NCBI GenBank assembly: GCA_018136815.1
Contig: CM030939.1
Location: 1,868,808-1,932,807 of the forward strand
Source of the DNA: Isochrysis galbana
Taxonomy: Eukaryota > Haptophyta > Isochrysidales > Isochrysidaceae
Direction: 5' to 3'
Length of the DNA: 64,000 bases
Below, piece by piece: positions 41,326 through 52,183 of this stretch. A program made the translations under genes and the position numbers. Numbering within the stretch: the stretch's first letter is position 1; the number at the start of each line of letters is the position of its first letter. Below the pieces are notes generated by a model. That model saw nothing but the letters and a program-made list of their open reading frames with translations. It searched no databases and had not been told where the DNA came from.

Positions 41326-43984
41326 ATGGGCGCGGTGTCTCGCCGCGCGCTGCTTCTCTCTCTCTGCGGCTGCCTCTGTGGCGCCGCAAGCTGCAGCAAG
41401 CTGAACGGGCCGGTGCGCATCCCTCCACCGCCGCCGTACGACCAGCTGCCTCAACGCTCGGCCCTCAGGAAGACCTCCCTCCCATTCTCACCCTCTCCTC
41501 ACTCTCTCTCTCGTCTCTCCCACGCTTCTCTCTCCGCTCTCTCGTCTCTCCTCTCCTCTCTCCTGCGCAAGCCGGCGGCTGTGGTGGCGCTTGCGCTAGT
41601 GTATGAGCACCTGCGGCTTCGATGCGCCAAGCGCGACGCGCTGAGGGCTTTCCGCGCCCTGACAAGAGTGCAAAAGCCAAAGTATGGAATCACAATTGTC
41701 TCGACGGCCGCTCTGCCTTGGAAGACAGGCACTGCGGTCAACTCTCTGCTGCGCGCAAAGCACCTGGCAGCGGAGGGGCACAACGTGGTGCTCTGCCTGC
41801 CATGGATTCACCCGACAGAGCAGGCGCACCTCTTTCCCGCTGGCCGCACCTTTGGCAGCCCCGCGGAGCAAGAGAAGGTGATGAGAGAATGGCTCGCACA
41901 GCACGAGCCGGCAGAGGGCGACTTTGACATCCGGTGGTACCCGGCTCGTTACGACTTAGTGCGCGGATCCATTCTGCCGCTTGGTGACACCACCAAGTGG
42001 GCACTCGGGTGGGGCACTGACACGGGCGGCGAGGGCGCCGGTGTTAAGAGGGAGGTCGCAAACGACCTGTGCGTCCTCGAGGAGCCAGAGCACCTCAACT
42101 GGTACCACGGCGGCCGGAACTGGCGGAGCGCGTTCAAGCTGGTCGTGGGCATAGTGCACACTAACTATATCTCGTACGCCGCGCTGTATCAGGTGCGTCC
42201 GTGCGGGCCTGGTGCTGTGCTGTCCGCGCATAGAAACTCTCACGTGTGTGAGGGTGATGCTAAGGCATCGCCGATTCCCGTGCCACTATCCAACGGCCCT
42301 CGGCACCTGCGCCCGCAGCCCGAAAATGTCATGGTGGTACGCCTCCTCAATGCGCTCGTTGTTCGCGCCTACACGGATGCCACTCTCAAGCTTTCCGACT
42401 CGCTGCAGCCGCTCGCCCGCTCTGTCGTCTGTAACGTTCACGGTGTGCGAGCTGAGTTCACCGAGACGGGACGCGCACTAGCGCAAGCTGTGAAGAGCAA
42501 CGCGAGCGCGCCCGTGAGCGCGCCCAGGGAAGGCGCCGCCACCGCGGCAACTGGCTCCGCCGCAGCGACTGGCTCCACTTCCGCCCCGGCCATCGCCTCC
42601 GCTCCGGCGACCGGATCCGCCTCCGCCGCGGCAACCGCCTCTGCCCCGGCGACCTCCTCTGTCACGGTGAATGCCTCCGCCCCGGCGACCACCACCTTCG
42701 CCCCGGCGACCGCCTCCGCTAGAAAGCAAACCAACGATCTGGCGAGGCCGACCGGAGATGCCCTGTCCTCCACCGACGTTTTCCACACCGAGGGCGCCTA
42801 CTTCATCGGTAAGCTGCTGTGGGCAAAGGGCCACCGGCAAATGATTGAATATCTGAAAGGGGGGGATGAGGGCGAGGCGATCGGCACGCGAGAGGGAGCT
42901 CGTACAGATTCCTCCGGCCACGCTGCGAACAGCGCTGCTGCAGGTCACGCTGCCGCCGGCCGTAGTACACGAGTCGACATCTTTGGCGAGGGCGAGGACG
43001 CAGAGGCGGTCGGGGCAGCCGCGGAAGAGGCAGGGGTCTCCCTACGCTTTCTTGGAGGAAGGGACCATGCTGACCCCGACCTCCGCAAGTACAAGGTGTT
43101 TGTCAACCCGTCGCAGACAGAGGTGACGCCTGCACCGTCCCCCGCTCGATAGGATGTTATCGCCGCGCTTATCGATGATTTGTCTCTGCCTCACCTCCCG
43201 GCGCCAGCGCCGATTTGCGCCACGCCTAGCACACGCCCTTCCTACTCGGCCACGCCTCTTTCGCCCTTGTCATCGGTGCAGGTGTTGTCTACAACAACGG
43301 CGGAGGCCCTCGCGATGGGCAAGTTCGTCGTCATCGAGCGGCATCCATCCAACACATTCTTCCTTCGATTTCCCAATACTATTACCTACTCAACACCCGA
43401 GGAGTTTAGGGATGCACTAGGTGTGAGGCAACGTCCCTTTTCGCTACCGCTTTGTGCCTGCTCCTCGTTGACAAACCATTGTTTGTGACCAAGTATCCCC
43501 ATCCATCTCAGGCAAGGCCCTCGCATCGCAACCGGCGCCCCTCAGTGACGAGGACGCGCACGCCCTGACCTGGCAGGGCGGCACTGACCGATTCTTAGCC
43601 GCTGTGGCCGCTGCTGCAGCCATCGCTCGCCCGCCATCTCTCACCGACCATGCTGCGCAGCTTTGCCACCGCATGTTGACAGGATGGAAAGGGTATTTTG
43701 GGGACTTAATCAAGTATGCGTGCGAATCTGGGCCTATCTCGCGCCAACGATGGCTGCACAAGGAACGCAAGTATCGCCGGTGTCGCGACGCCTGCGCCAT
43801 TGTGGAGAAGTCGGTGCAAGTTTGGCCGGCGGACTCGGATGCTAGCTGGGGTGCGCGCTACGGAGGGCAAGATGGCAAGGGGCCACACCCGACGTGGACA
43901 TCGCGGCTGCGTTTCTTGATGCGGCGAGGTCGGGCAAGTGACGCAAAGCATGGAGAGGAGGCGATAGCAGCAGCAGTGGTCTGA
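41326..43984 (+). CDS. DGD: Digalactosyldiacylglycerol synthase (GT4)
   Basis: Exons 41326-42192, 42319-43122, 43282-43420 and 43512-43984 rejoin in phase to about 760 residues; the first intron is 126 bp and in frame, so it is inferred from GTGCGTCC...CCCGCAG and from conservation ([22 protein letters not shown]). DGD motifs: [20 protein letters not shown] (119-138), [101 protein letters not shown] and [14 protein letters not shown]. The enzyme adds a second galactose from UDP-galactose to MGDG in the plastid envelope. The N terminus ([20 protein letters not shown]) is signal-peptide-like, then Ser/Leu-rich. An Ala/Thr/Ser repeat of about 75 residues (42500-42720) is inserted between GT4 subdomains. 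The C-terminal 80 residues are not typical. Confidence 0.93.
42500..42725 (+). repeat. Coding Ala/Thr/Ser/Pro repeat in the DGDG synthase
   Basis: Degenerate 9-mer-like units around SAPATAS / TGSASAA are encoded by GCCTCCGCCCCGGCGACC-type DNA. It separates NVHGV and the [11 protein letters not shown] strand, where plant enzymes have only a short loop. Confidence 0.7.
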
Positions 43985-44424
43985 GTGGGAGGTGCTCGAG
44001 ACGGTTGTGGCCATGCGCAGGCGCCACATCTCGCACAATTTACAGGTCTTAGGCAGAGATGCGTCCGGCGAAAGCGTCCTATGTTCACAGTGTACCTGCA
44101 TGGCTACTGCATGGCAGCTCCAAGCTTTGTGCTGTAACAACCGTAGCGCAACGCGCGAGAATACGCACGTGCACGCTAGTGGGTCGAATGAATACACGTT
44201 GTCCTAGAAACGTATAGACACAAACAACTTTTAGCCACTACAGGGCGTGAGCCACCAATACCAAAAAGGTACCTCACCTACCTCTCGTTAGAGGACACGC
44301 GCGAGCCAGGCGCATCCGCCCTCAAGGGAGGAGGTAGGTCTTTTGCCTTCTATTTGGTACCACCTTGCAAGCCTAGGAAGCAACCGAGAAAGAATTGATG
44401 GCTGCCCACTGCCCACGCCCTAGA

Positions 44425-44595
44425 TGATCATTGATAGCCCGGTCACTCACTCTTTTCAACCACTATTTTCCACCTCCCCTGGGTGTCCAAGGATTCCGCA
44501 GGGTCCCCCCCTACCTGCCCCGGCAACCGTCTCCCCCCCCCAACGAACCCCCTCCCGCCCCACGAAAGGCAATGGCGTCGGTGAGTGACCCCCGT
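44425..44595 (+). repeat. Interspersed repeat E, copy 1
   Basis: From GATAGCCCGGTCACTCACTC through GTGTCCAAGGATTCCGCAGG to CGAAAGGCAATGGCGTCGGT this matches 48915-49080 in the same orientation. The two copies differ by scattered substitutions. Confidence 0.8.
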
Positions 44596-44599
44596 GACG

Positions 44600-44715
44600 A
44601 ATTGGGATGGCCCACAAGGCCTGAGGGCAATGAGGAAGGGGCGGAGCCGGCGGCAGGCGCGGCGAGGGAGACCACTTCGGAGGTGCTGACGGGCTGAAGC
44701 CCGTCAGCAGAGGAA
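44600..44715 (-). repeat. Interspersed repeat D, copy 2 with perfect hairpin
   Basis: It includes GCTGACGGGCTGAAGCCCGT followed by CAGC, an 11-bp stem. The minus strand matches 57440-57545 and 29023-29125. It lies directly after repeat E, so D and E may be parts of one element. Confidence 0.7.
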
Positions 44716-46190
44716 GGCGGGCAGGCGGGCTTGAGCGAGGGCGAGGACGGCGGCGAAAGCGTCATCGAGCGAGCGGCGAGAGGCGAGGGCGAGTGTGAGG
44801 AGGGCTGTGATGGCAGGGGCTGGCGAGGAGAGGCGAGTTTGTTGGGTACGAGTGTTACGAGAGCGAGAGCGACGAGAGCGAGAGCGACGACGGATGACGA
44901 CTGACGACAGGACGACGGACAACGACACCCAGGAAAACACCCCGACTCTCGCCCCACGACTTTCTCACATAACTCGACTGAAATCAAACCCAGCAAACAC
45001 TCCGATCAGACAACAACGGACGACGATCAAAGGGCGATCTGTCGGCGATCTTGTCTGGAACGGGAATCGCACCATAACGGAATCGAGGGGCAATCTTGCT
45101 ACGCAGGATTCCAAGAGACCTACCAAATAAGACGAAAGGAGTGCGATGTGCCTAAGGGGGAGATGCGAAGAGGTCGCAAATTAAACCTGATTGCCCCCAG
45201 AAGCAGATAAAGAACCGCAGGGGAGATAGCAAATTAAACCTATCTGCGAGGCGCCTGGGAGGAAGAAAGGTGGGGAAACTTCGGCTGATGGTGATTGAAC
45301 GCTTTTCCATGCGGTGGGTGATGGTGATTGAGCGCTTCTCGCCTGATGAGGGGTGTGAGAAAAAGACGAAAAAGATGAAAAGGTCGTTTGCCTTCATTTG
45401 GTAGCCCTCGTTTCCAAATACGCGATGCGCCGGCACAAAAAAAATCGTCTAGTATTTGAGAGTCCCCACGGAGAGGGGAAGAAACCCTGAGGGAAAGGAG
45501 ACTAAATGAAGGCAAGCCGCCTAAACTCAGCCTGCGTAGCTGGGGGTTACTATATGTGGGGGGAGGGAGTTGCTATTGACGTGTTGTGATTAGCTTTTGT
45601 ACTCATCTTAATAATAAACTGGAAGAATTATGTGAGACATTCCTACCTAAAAAGAAAACAAGCGTTCTTTCTGAGCGAAAAAAAATTCATCACCTGGTCC
45701 TCTTTTGACGGAACGCGACTTCAGAGCGAAAGCCCTTTCATTTGGCTGGCGGCGATGGCGGCGGCGGCGGCGGCGGTTTTGGTGGTAGTGGCGGCGGCGG
45801 CGGAGGCGATCATCCGCCACAAGGCGATGAGACCAATGCATCCGATGATACGGCTCGGGTGGTGTGTAGTGTGTAGTGTACGCTAGGAGCAATAGCAATA
45901 GCAATAGCTGGCAAATTCAAGTTTTTTTGCGCAGCGCCATTGCGGCACCATTGGCGGGCTATTTGTTATTCGGGCGGTGCTCGCGAAGCAATTTGCTCGG
46001 CCCACTTGCGCCACCAGGCAATGGGTAGCAAGGTCGAATAATAGAAATTGTGTTTGAAATTGAGTAATAATAGTCTTAAACTCTAAACTGTAAGATGTAT
46101 GATTTTTAAAATACAACAAGAATAAGAGTAAGCGAAGCACAGCTGGGTGTCCATTGCTTCACAATTCTCGATTTCGAGACGCTAAAGACC

Positions 46191-46781
46191 TCATCTTTGG
46201 GGTACAGTACACCTCCCAGAGGTTTGCGTCAAGCCAACACCTTCGTAGAGATAGAGTGATACCCCAGTCTTGGGCATCTTCACCACTTCTGAGGGCGATA
46301 CCTCCGTCGGCATCTCCCAGTGGAATGAGACAACTCTCGCCCCGGGCCGCAATGTGCGCCGTAACATCGGCAGAAGTGCCGCATTGCCCTGTGTCGAAAG
46401 GTACAGAGTGACCAAGTCGGCTGCTGCGAGCGAGCCGTCGGCACCCGCCTGCAACGCGTCTGCTTCATGCACAACAATGCTACCGTCGGGCTCAGCGCGG
46501 CGATGGGACGCAGAGGTGCTGGCGTGTTCGCGCGCCATACGTACGAGTGAGCTATTGAGTTCGTAGCCGGTCGCACTTGCAGCGCCAAACTCGTTTACTG
46601 CCGTAACGAGCATCCGGCCGTCGCCGCAGCCCAGGTCGACCACTCGCTCACCGGCACGCAGCCGGCCGAGCTGGAGCAGCCTGCGGCATACTTCAGGTGG
46701 CGTCGGCACGAAGGGGGCCAGCCGGCTCCCTGCGAGGAAGCGAGCCCATGTGCCGAGCCACAGACCGTCGACGCACACCAT
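46191..46781 (-). CDS. Class I SAM methyltransferase, FAM173/ATPSCKMT-like
   Basis: Single-exon frame of 196 residues from the ATG at 46781 (MVCVDGLWLGTWARF). A short N-terminal helix precedes LAPFVPTPPEVCRRLLQL. Motif I VVDLGCGDGRML is at residues 47-58, the ribose-binding acidic residue is in TGYELNSSLV (Glu74), and then come ADLVTLYLSTQGNAALLPML and RPGARVVSFHWEMP. The FVPTP and GYELN context resembles the small lysine methyltransferases that modify mitochondrial ADP/ATP carrier and ATP synthase subunit c. Target assignment is tentative; general methyltransferase assignment is firm. An open frame continues upstream without ATG to 46880, next to an ACTCTAGAGTAC motif (46879-46890). Confidence 0.78.
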   Translation of the reverse strand: MVCVDGLWLGTWARFLAGSRLAPFVPTPPEVCRRLLQLGRLRAGERVVDLGCGDGRMLVTAVNEFGAASATGYELNSSLVRMAREHASTSASHRRAEPDGSIVVHEADALQAGADGSLAAADLVTLYLSTQGNAALLPMLRRTLRPGARVVSFHWEMPTEVSPSEVVKMPKTGVSLYLYEGVGLTQTSGRCTVPQR

Positions 46782-47202
46782 CGCTCGCTGACGAGCGAGG
46801 ACGCTGCCACCGTTCAGTGTGGACAGAGGCTGAGTGGGAGAGAGGAAAGGATCGATAGAAATGTTTATTTTATAATCCACTCTAGAGTACCTCTATTTCT
46901 GATCAGAATACTGTACGGTTTCACAGTGACCGTCGTTCACGCCTCTCTTCTTTGGACATCTATCCCAAAGTGTGCTTGCGTAGGCCTCAGAATCAAACAC
47001 GAGACTACCTTTCTCAGGCGTGAATAGCTAGAACATTCTTTTCACGACGGACTGACTGAGACCGGGATTATTGGTTTGGTCCTCTTGTCTGATCAAATCT
47101 CAACCCGGTTTCCGTACTCTCCTTGGCCATTATTCACAGTTACTGTACAGTTTATTTTTTGCCTTCCTTTTCCTTTCCGCTAGGCGCCGGGCCGTCGAGG
47201 CG
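46782..47202. promoter_or_regulatory. Divergent intergenic region between methyltransferase and ERCC1
   Basis: 420 bp between two divergently read genes, so it probably holds both promoters. ACTCTAGAGTAC at 46879-46890 is the clearest motif, about 100 bp upstream of the methyltransferase start. The side towards ERCC1 is pyrimidine-rich at 47159-47181. Confidence 0.5.
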
Positions 47203-48686
47203 ATGGCGCCGCGGCTACCCACCACCGAAGAGGTCGCTGCAGCCAAGCGGCAGCGGCAACAACTCCCGTCGGTCTTCACACCGTCGGGTCTATCACAATC
47301 GACCACAACATCCGCGCCGCACACCGTCCCCGCCTCTTCGTCCACGCCAGCATCCTCGCACTCACTTGCTGGAGCGCCGAGTGGTGCTGCTTCGACCTTG
47401 GGGCCTCTGGGCCTCTCTCCCTCGCCCTTGGGCCCGCGCGATCCCACGGCATTGCCCTCTAGGCCTACAAATAGCACGGTCTTACCCTCTGTGCCGTTCG
47501 GCGTCGTGCCGGCCTCGCATGCTGGACCGCCGCCACCCGGCCGCGTAGCCTCGCCCTCAGTGCTGGCAGGGGCGGTTCCATCGCCCTCTGGGCCGGCCGC
47601 ATCTGCGTGTGACACGCTCACCGAGCCCGCTTTCAACCCGAACGCCGTCCTGGTCTCACACCGGCAGCGCGGAAATCCGGTGCTCAAGGCTATCAAGGCG
47701 GTGCCGTGGCAGTTCGCCCAAACAACTGCGGACTACCTAATCTCCGAGACAGCTTGTGCCCTCTTCCTCTCGCTTCGGTACCACCTCCTCCACCCCAACT
47801 ACCTGCTCGTGCGGCTACGAGAGCTGCGCGAGAACGCACCCCTGCGTCTTGTGCTGCTCCTAGTGGACTCCGAGGCGCCAGAGAAGCCCATATTGCAGGC
47901 GAGCGTTGCAGCGCTCAACCGCCTCGCAAAATCAAGAGTCGCTGCCTTGCGCGCACTCCTCAGCTATTCACACTGCTTGCTGCTCAGCACCGGCCCGTTC
48001 GCCCACTCGCCCACAGGTGCTGCAACTTGCCATGGCGCACGAGTGCACGCTACTGCTCGGTTGGTCGGTCGTCGAGATTGCGCGTCAGGTGAGCTGACAG
48101 GGATTGTGCCGACGGATCGCTTGCTCCAATGCCTAATGCCCGCCTCTGGCGCCCTACAACACGCGTCACACCCTTACGGCGTGCCAGATTGAGACGCTGC
48201 GCGCCTACGCGAAGAAGTCTGCAGAGACATTGCAGCAGCGCAGTGAGGGCAGCTTCAACGCACAGCTTGCCGAGGTCCTCACGACGTCTAGGCTCGTCAA
48301 CAAGACTGATGTAGCTTGCGCACTCACTAGCTCCGCTAAAGCAGCCAGACTGGACTTGACCCATTGACTCTGGCGCGCGCCCACAGACGGATGCGTGCAA
48401 TGTCCGTGCATAGCTTTCGCCGGACGAATTCCTCAGCCAACCTCCCGCCTTGCCTCGTCGGCAGGTCGCGACGCTTCAATCGACCTTTGGCTCCCTGGCT
48501 CGTATGATGAACGCGACTGAGAACGAGCTCTCATTGTGTCCCGGCCTCGGGCCCACAAAAGTTCGGCGGTTGATGGATGCGTTCAATGAGCCATTCATCC
48601 CAAAATACGCACGGACGGCGCAAGCGAGGGAACAGCGTGTGCTTGCCGCTGCGCCTGATGAGGGAGACGCCCCCAGTGACTCTTGA
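47203..48686 (+). CDS. ERCC1: DNA excision repair protein ERCC1/Rad10
   Basis: Exons 47203-47898, 48017-48088, 48188-48310 and 48465-48686 give 370 residues. Intron 1 has a GC donor (TTGCAG|GCGAGCG...CCCACAG); it is 118 bp and would otherwise shift the frame. The central domain is clear: [23 protein letters not shown]...[49 protein letters not shown]. After [11 protein letters not shown] the tandem helix-hairpin-helix region has [20 protein letters not shown] and [24 protein letters not shown]1 pairs with XPF to cut 5' of lesions in nucleotide excision and crosslink repair; the central domain is nuclease-like but inactive and binds XPA. The first 150 residues are Ser/Pro-rich and disordered. 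Confidence 0.95.
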
Positions 48687-49752
48687 TGAGAGGGCAGGAC
48701 GACAACCGTAGTAATTTGATTTGAGGGGGGGGGGGCAGCTTGCAAGTGGCGGATTGCAGTCATTAGACGAGGTGATCGGTCGCGCACACATTAGGGCTGA
48801 CACCTAAGCTGGCATAAGGCCGGGAGAGGGCCCTGTAGCGGATGAGGGGGGTTGACAAACCATATTAGGATCGCCAAGGGCGTCCTCTCTCCCCCTACAG
48901 GGAGTTCCGGCCCCCGCTAGATATAGCCCGGTCGCACTCACTCATTTTAACCACTATTTCCCACCTTCCCTGGTGTCCAAGGATTCCTTAGGGTCCCCCC
49001 CTACCTGCCCCGCCAGCCGCCTCCCCCCTCCGAACGACCCCCTCCCGCCCCACGAAGGGCAATGGCGTCGGTGCGAGTGACTCCCCTCTCTTCCCCCGCT
49101 CGTGGCGGTCTATTTTGGGAGATTCAGGCGGGCGCTCACGGGAGGGAATCAGAGTGGTGAATGTGGGGCGCATCACACTATAAGAAAGGCGGAGCTTCCG
49201 CGACGTCCGATCGCCCGCGATCGGCCGAAGAATGGCTTGGAGGTGGTGGCCATGCAGAGCCTCAGCAGGGACATCCTTCCCCACATTCCCACCCATTTCC
49301 AACACAATAGGTCGAGATTGTAGTATGGAATTATGGAGAAAATAGGTCGAGATTGTAGCACCTCATGGGCACCCGTCAAGGCGTTGGCGAGCAGGGACGA
49401 AATATGTCGTTTGAAGCATCCATTTGCATGCTCCGGCAGTAAACAGTTAAGGATACAACGCGGAGAAGAAAGAAGAAACCGACGCCGCGTGTGTGGCGAG
49501 AATATTCAATTACTACACTGTTGTACTAAGGATTCTTTCACAGGAAATATGTGTGAACATTTAGTGGCGACACTTACCTTGACCTCATCATCTACTTTCT
49601 GTACTCTAATAGGGTACACCCTCCCGCCCCCCCCCCCCCCCCCCCCCCCCCTCTTCCCCCCTCTCGTCCGCTCGCTCGCTCGCTCGCTCCCCTCCGTGCT
49701 CTCTCTCTCTCTCTTCCTCTCTGTCCCTCCCATCTCCTCCCTGGAGAACCCG
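48687..49752. other. Intergenic with repeat E and upstream region of TRAPPC1
   Basis: 48915-49080 is repeat E copy 2. AATAGGTCGAGATTGTAG occurs twice (49307-49324 and 49340-49357). 49495-49515 has a GGCGAGAATATTCAA word related to repeat C. 49620-49740 is C/T-rich with a run of about 22 C, leading to the TRAPPC1 start. Confidence 0.5.
48915..49080 (+). repeat. Interspersed repeat E, copy 2
   Basis: Matches 44425-44595 (ACTATTTCCCACC, GTGTCCAAGGATTCC, CCCTCCCGCCCCACGAA, GGCAATGGCGTCGGTG). The D part with the hairpin is absent here. Confidence 0.8.
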
Positions 49753-50869
49753 ATGCTGCTGCACTCTCTTCACGTGCGAAACCCCTCTTTCCCCTCTCTT
49801 CCCCTTCCTTATGGGCCCCGTTCTGTCTGCCCACCCCACGCTTTCCGCAGCACCCCGCCGCGCTCCGTTTGTCCATTGAGCTCCCCCAGCACCCACCCGC
49901 GCCTCTTCCACCGTGCCGCTTCCTGTCCTTCACCTCTCGCTCTCAGATATTCAATCGGCGCGGAGACCTCCTCTTATACAGGGTGAGTGGAAGACCGAGA
50001 GCAAATACAAGAAGAAGCCAAGTGGGCGGCGGGGGTGGCGGGGATCTAGTCCTCTTTTCCAGGGAGGGCGCAACAAGGCGGGAGAAATGGTGTTGAACTG
50101 GAAGCTGGCGGGATCGAAGGGGCGCTGAAGGGGCAGAGAGCTCATCTAGGGATTGCGGTTGTATAATCGACGAAGAAGTAGAGAGGGAGGCAGCGAGGGA
50201 GGAAGGGTGAGGGTGCGCGCTCAGGGGACTGACTTGCAAGGGCGGAGGAAGTGATGTTGTTGCAGGAATACTGAAGAGAAAGAAGGCGAGGCTGGGGCAG
50301 CCGGAATCAGACGCAGAGCGAGCGTGGTACAAAAGATAGGGCAAATAGGAAGGAGGGGCGGCTTCACTCCCCGCGATTCACTCGGCCCTGTGCAAGATAT
50401 TTCGCGCCTATTGTCTGTCCTTAGGAGTGGGGCCGTGCAAAGCGAACTGAGAAGCAGCTTGCAGAGGATCACAAGCTCATGTTCGGATTCCTTTTTTCGC
50501 TGAAGCAGCTTGTGCAGAAGATGGCCCCACGCGGAGCCTCCGGTTGTTTCCATGCATGCTCGACATCCACGTACAAGCTCAACTACTTCGAGTCAGCCTC
50601 CGGGTTCCGCTTCATCCTGTGCACAGATTTCAAAGCAGGTGGGTTGGGGCGTGCGATGACCTCCCCTGTGAGCCGAGTAGCTCGGCTTGTTTTGCCATTG
50701 AAAATGCCGCTGCATCGTAGGAGACATGCGAGAAGTGCTGCGGCATATCTACGCCGACATTTTTGTGGAGCATCTCACGAAGAATCCGCTTTGGGTGGCC
50801 GAAGAGCCAATTAGTTGTAACGCCTTTGTGAGACATTTGGACTCGTTCTTGGAAGGTCTCGTCCAGTAA
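49753..50869 (+). CDS. TRAPPC1: TRAPP complex subunit TRAPPC1/Bet5
   Basis: Four exons: 49753-49773 (MLLHSLH, 21 bp), 49947-49982 (IFNRRGDLLLYR, 36 bp), 50425-50638 and 50721-50869; introns 173, 442 and 82 bp, all GT-AG and in phase, total 139 residues (human 145). The spliced protein follows the longin fold of TRAPPC1: FNRRGDLLLYR|EW, EDHKLMFGFLFSLKQLVQKM, TYKLNYFESASGFRFILCTD, and DMREVLRHIYADIFVEHLTK with NPL and FVRHLDSFLEGL. As a core TRAPP subunit it helps activate Rab1/Ypt1 for ER-Golgi tethering. The two tiny exons make the gene easy to miss. A pyrimidine tract (49620-49740) stands before the start. Confidence 0.9.
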
Positions 50870-52183
50870 TGGGCATGGGTAAGTAGTCCAACTCTGACGT
50901 CTGCCCCATTGGCTCTATGCTTCTGCCACGTGCTTTATCTGTATGATTCTCGGGTGAAGCGTACCACCAATGATTGTCGCTGTTTTTGTGTCGCTCAACA
51001 GTGTGAAACAAATGGAAGATTCCGCGCTGTAGCGATGCTCCTCTTACAGACTAGTACATGCAGGTCCTATACTTAAGAAGCTCTTGAAGATGCCGGCTAC
51101 TCGCTACTATCATACTAAACAACCCTGGGATTGCGCGGCCATCCTAATAATAATAACAAAATAATTGAGCGTTAGTACCCCACGACTCCCACTAGCGCCC
51201 AGTGCACTATCACTATCGCGATACCCCTCAGCGCACCTGCCCGCACGCCTTGACGTGTGCTGGTGCCACAGATGCATATACATACACCTATGCACCCCTT
51301 CAAATCTCCCCCCTCACATACCGCAGACCCCCGGCTCCCGTTCCTAACTCCCCCCAATAAGTTACAATGAGGCAAAACGGTTGACGAATGTGTGGCATCG
51401 TTCAATCCGTCACGAGGGAGGGGGGTCGAGACGGTCCTCAGAGGCCCCGAGAGACGAGAGACGAGCCCATCCAAAGGGATGGGGGAGGCCCAAACAGTTG
51501 AGGGGTGAGTGGTCGATGGTCGAGAGAAGCCCAAAGCCCAAAGGCCAAAGCAGGGTAATTCGGGCATTCGGGCATGTGGAGGTCGAGGACGGTAGAGATT
51601 GAGCGATGCGAGCGTTCGGATCGACTCGCGGGGGTACCATGTTCGAGTAGAGCGCGTGGGGCAGTCGTAGGCAGGCCCATGCCGAGTAGCGAGACAAGGG
51701 CTAGGTGTAGCATGGTCTTAGCGATGCAACGGGGGATGAGATCGGAGGACACCTACTTAAGCGTACACCAAAGCACTTCTACTTCTACTACAAAACTCCA
51801 GACACTCTCTCTCCCTCTCTGTCCTGTCGCCGTCGGTTTCTTCTTGGTCTCTTGAGGGAATCACCGTCGGCCTCAACTCCTCCAAATCTGCTCCCTGTCA
51901 TCTCTCTCCACCTCCTTCTCTTCTGTTGATATCTTCTCTCTCTTTCCCCGCTCATCCTCTGTATGTTTTGCTCATCTCGACCACGCTCATTTTTGTGGAG
52001 CAGTTGCAAGAGCCCTCCACAGAACTTTCTCCCAAGCCCTTTCAACCTTCCTGCTTTCTTCTCCCTACTGCTAGTAGGAATATTTATCTTGTCCTCAATC
52101 TCTCCTCTTGCCGCCTTCTTTCCTAAGAGAGAGAACCCCCCCTCCCCCCCCCCCCCGCTCTCCACCAGCACTCCCGGCGAGCC
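50870..52183. other. Intergenic, no gene recognised
   Basis: 51115-51310 is a repeat shared with 35655-35790. 51370-51760 is G/A-rich with overlapping short ORFs and no family features. 51800-52170 is strongly pyrimidine-rich, leading into the secreted-protein gene. Confidence 0.45.
51115..51310 (-). repeat. Repeat shared with 35.7 kb
   Basis: On the minus strand: GATTTGAAGGGGTGCATAGG, CTGTGGCACCAGCACACGTC, GCGCTGAGGGGTATCGCGAT and GTACTAACGCTCAATTATTT. The 35655-35790 copy has the same order; GTACTAACGCTCAAGAATG also appears at 17529. Confidence 0.7.

Larger units (their letters stand above)
43985..46190. other. Intergenic, repeats, no gene recognised
   Basis: 44255-44375 holds a foldback pair (AAAAAGGTACCTCACCTACCTC facing GAGGTAGGTCTTTTGCC...TTGGTACC). 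44425-44715 carries repeat D and its neighbour. 45180-45290 matches the minus strand of 4070-4155 (CTCGCAAATAGGTTTAATT). 45755-45815 is a (GGC)n run. 45890-45910 has an AGCAAT hexamer array. Short ORFs are unconvincing. Confidence 0.5.

Noticed and set aside
45632-45904. Small ORF with poly-Ala/Val over a GGC repeat
   Set aside because: Driven by a trinucleotide run and an adjacent AGCAAT repeat; no start context or conserved part.
51640-51670. tRNA-like word GTTCGAGTA
   Set aside because: No matching acceptor stem, D arm or anticodon arm around it; no tRNA found in the window.
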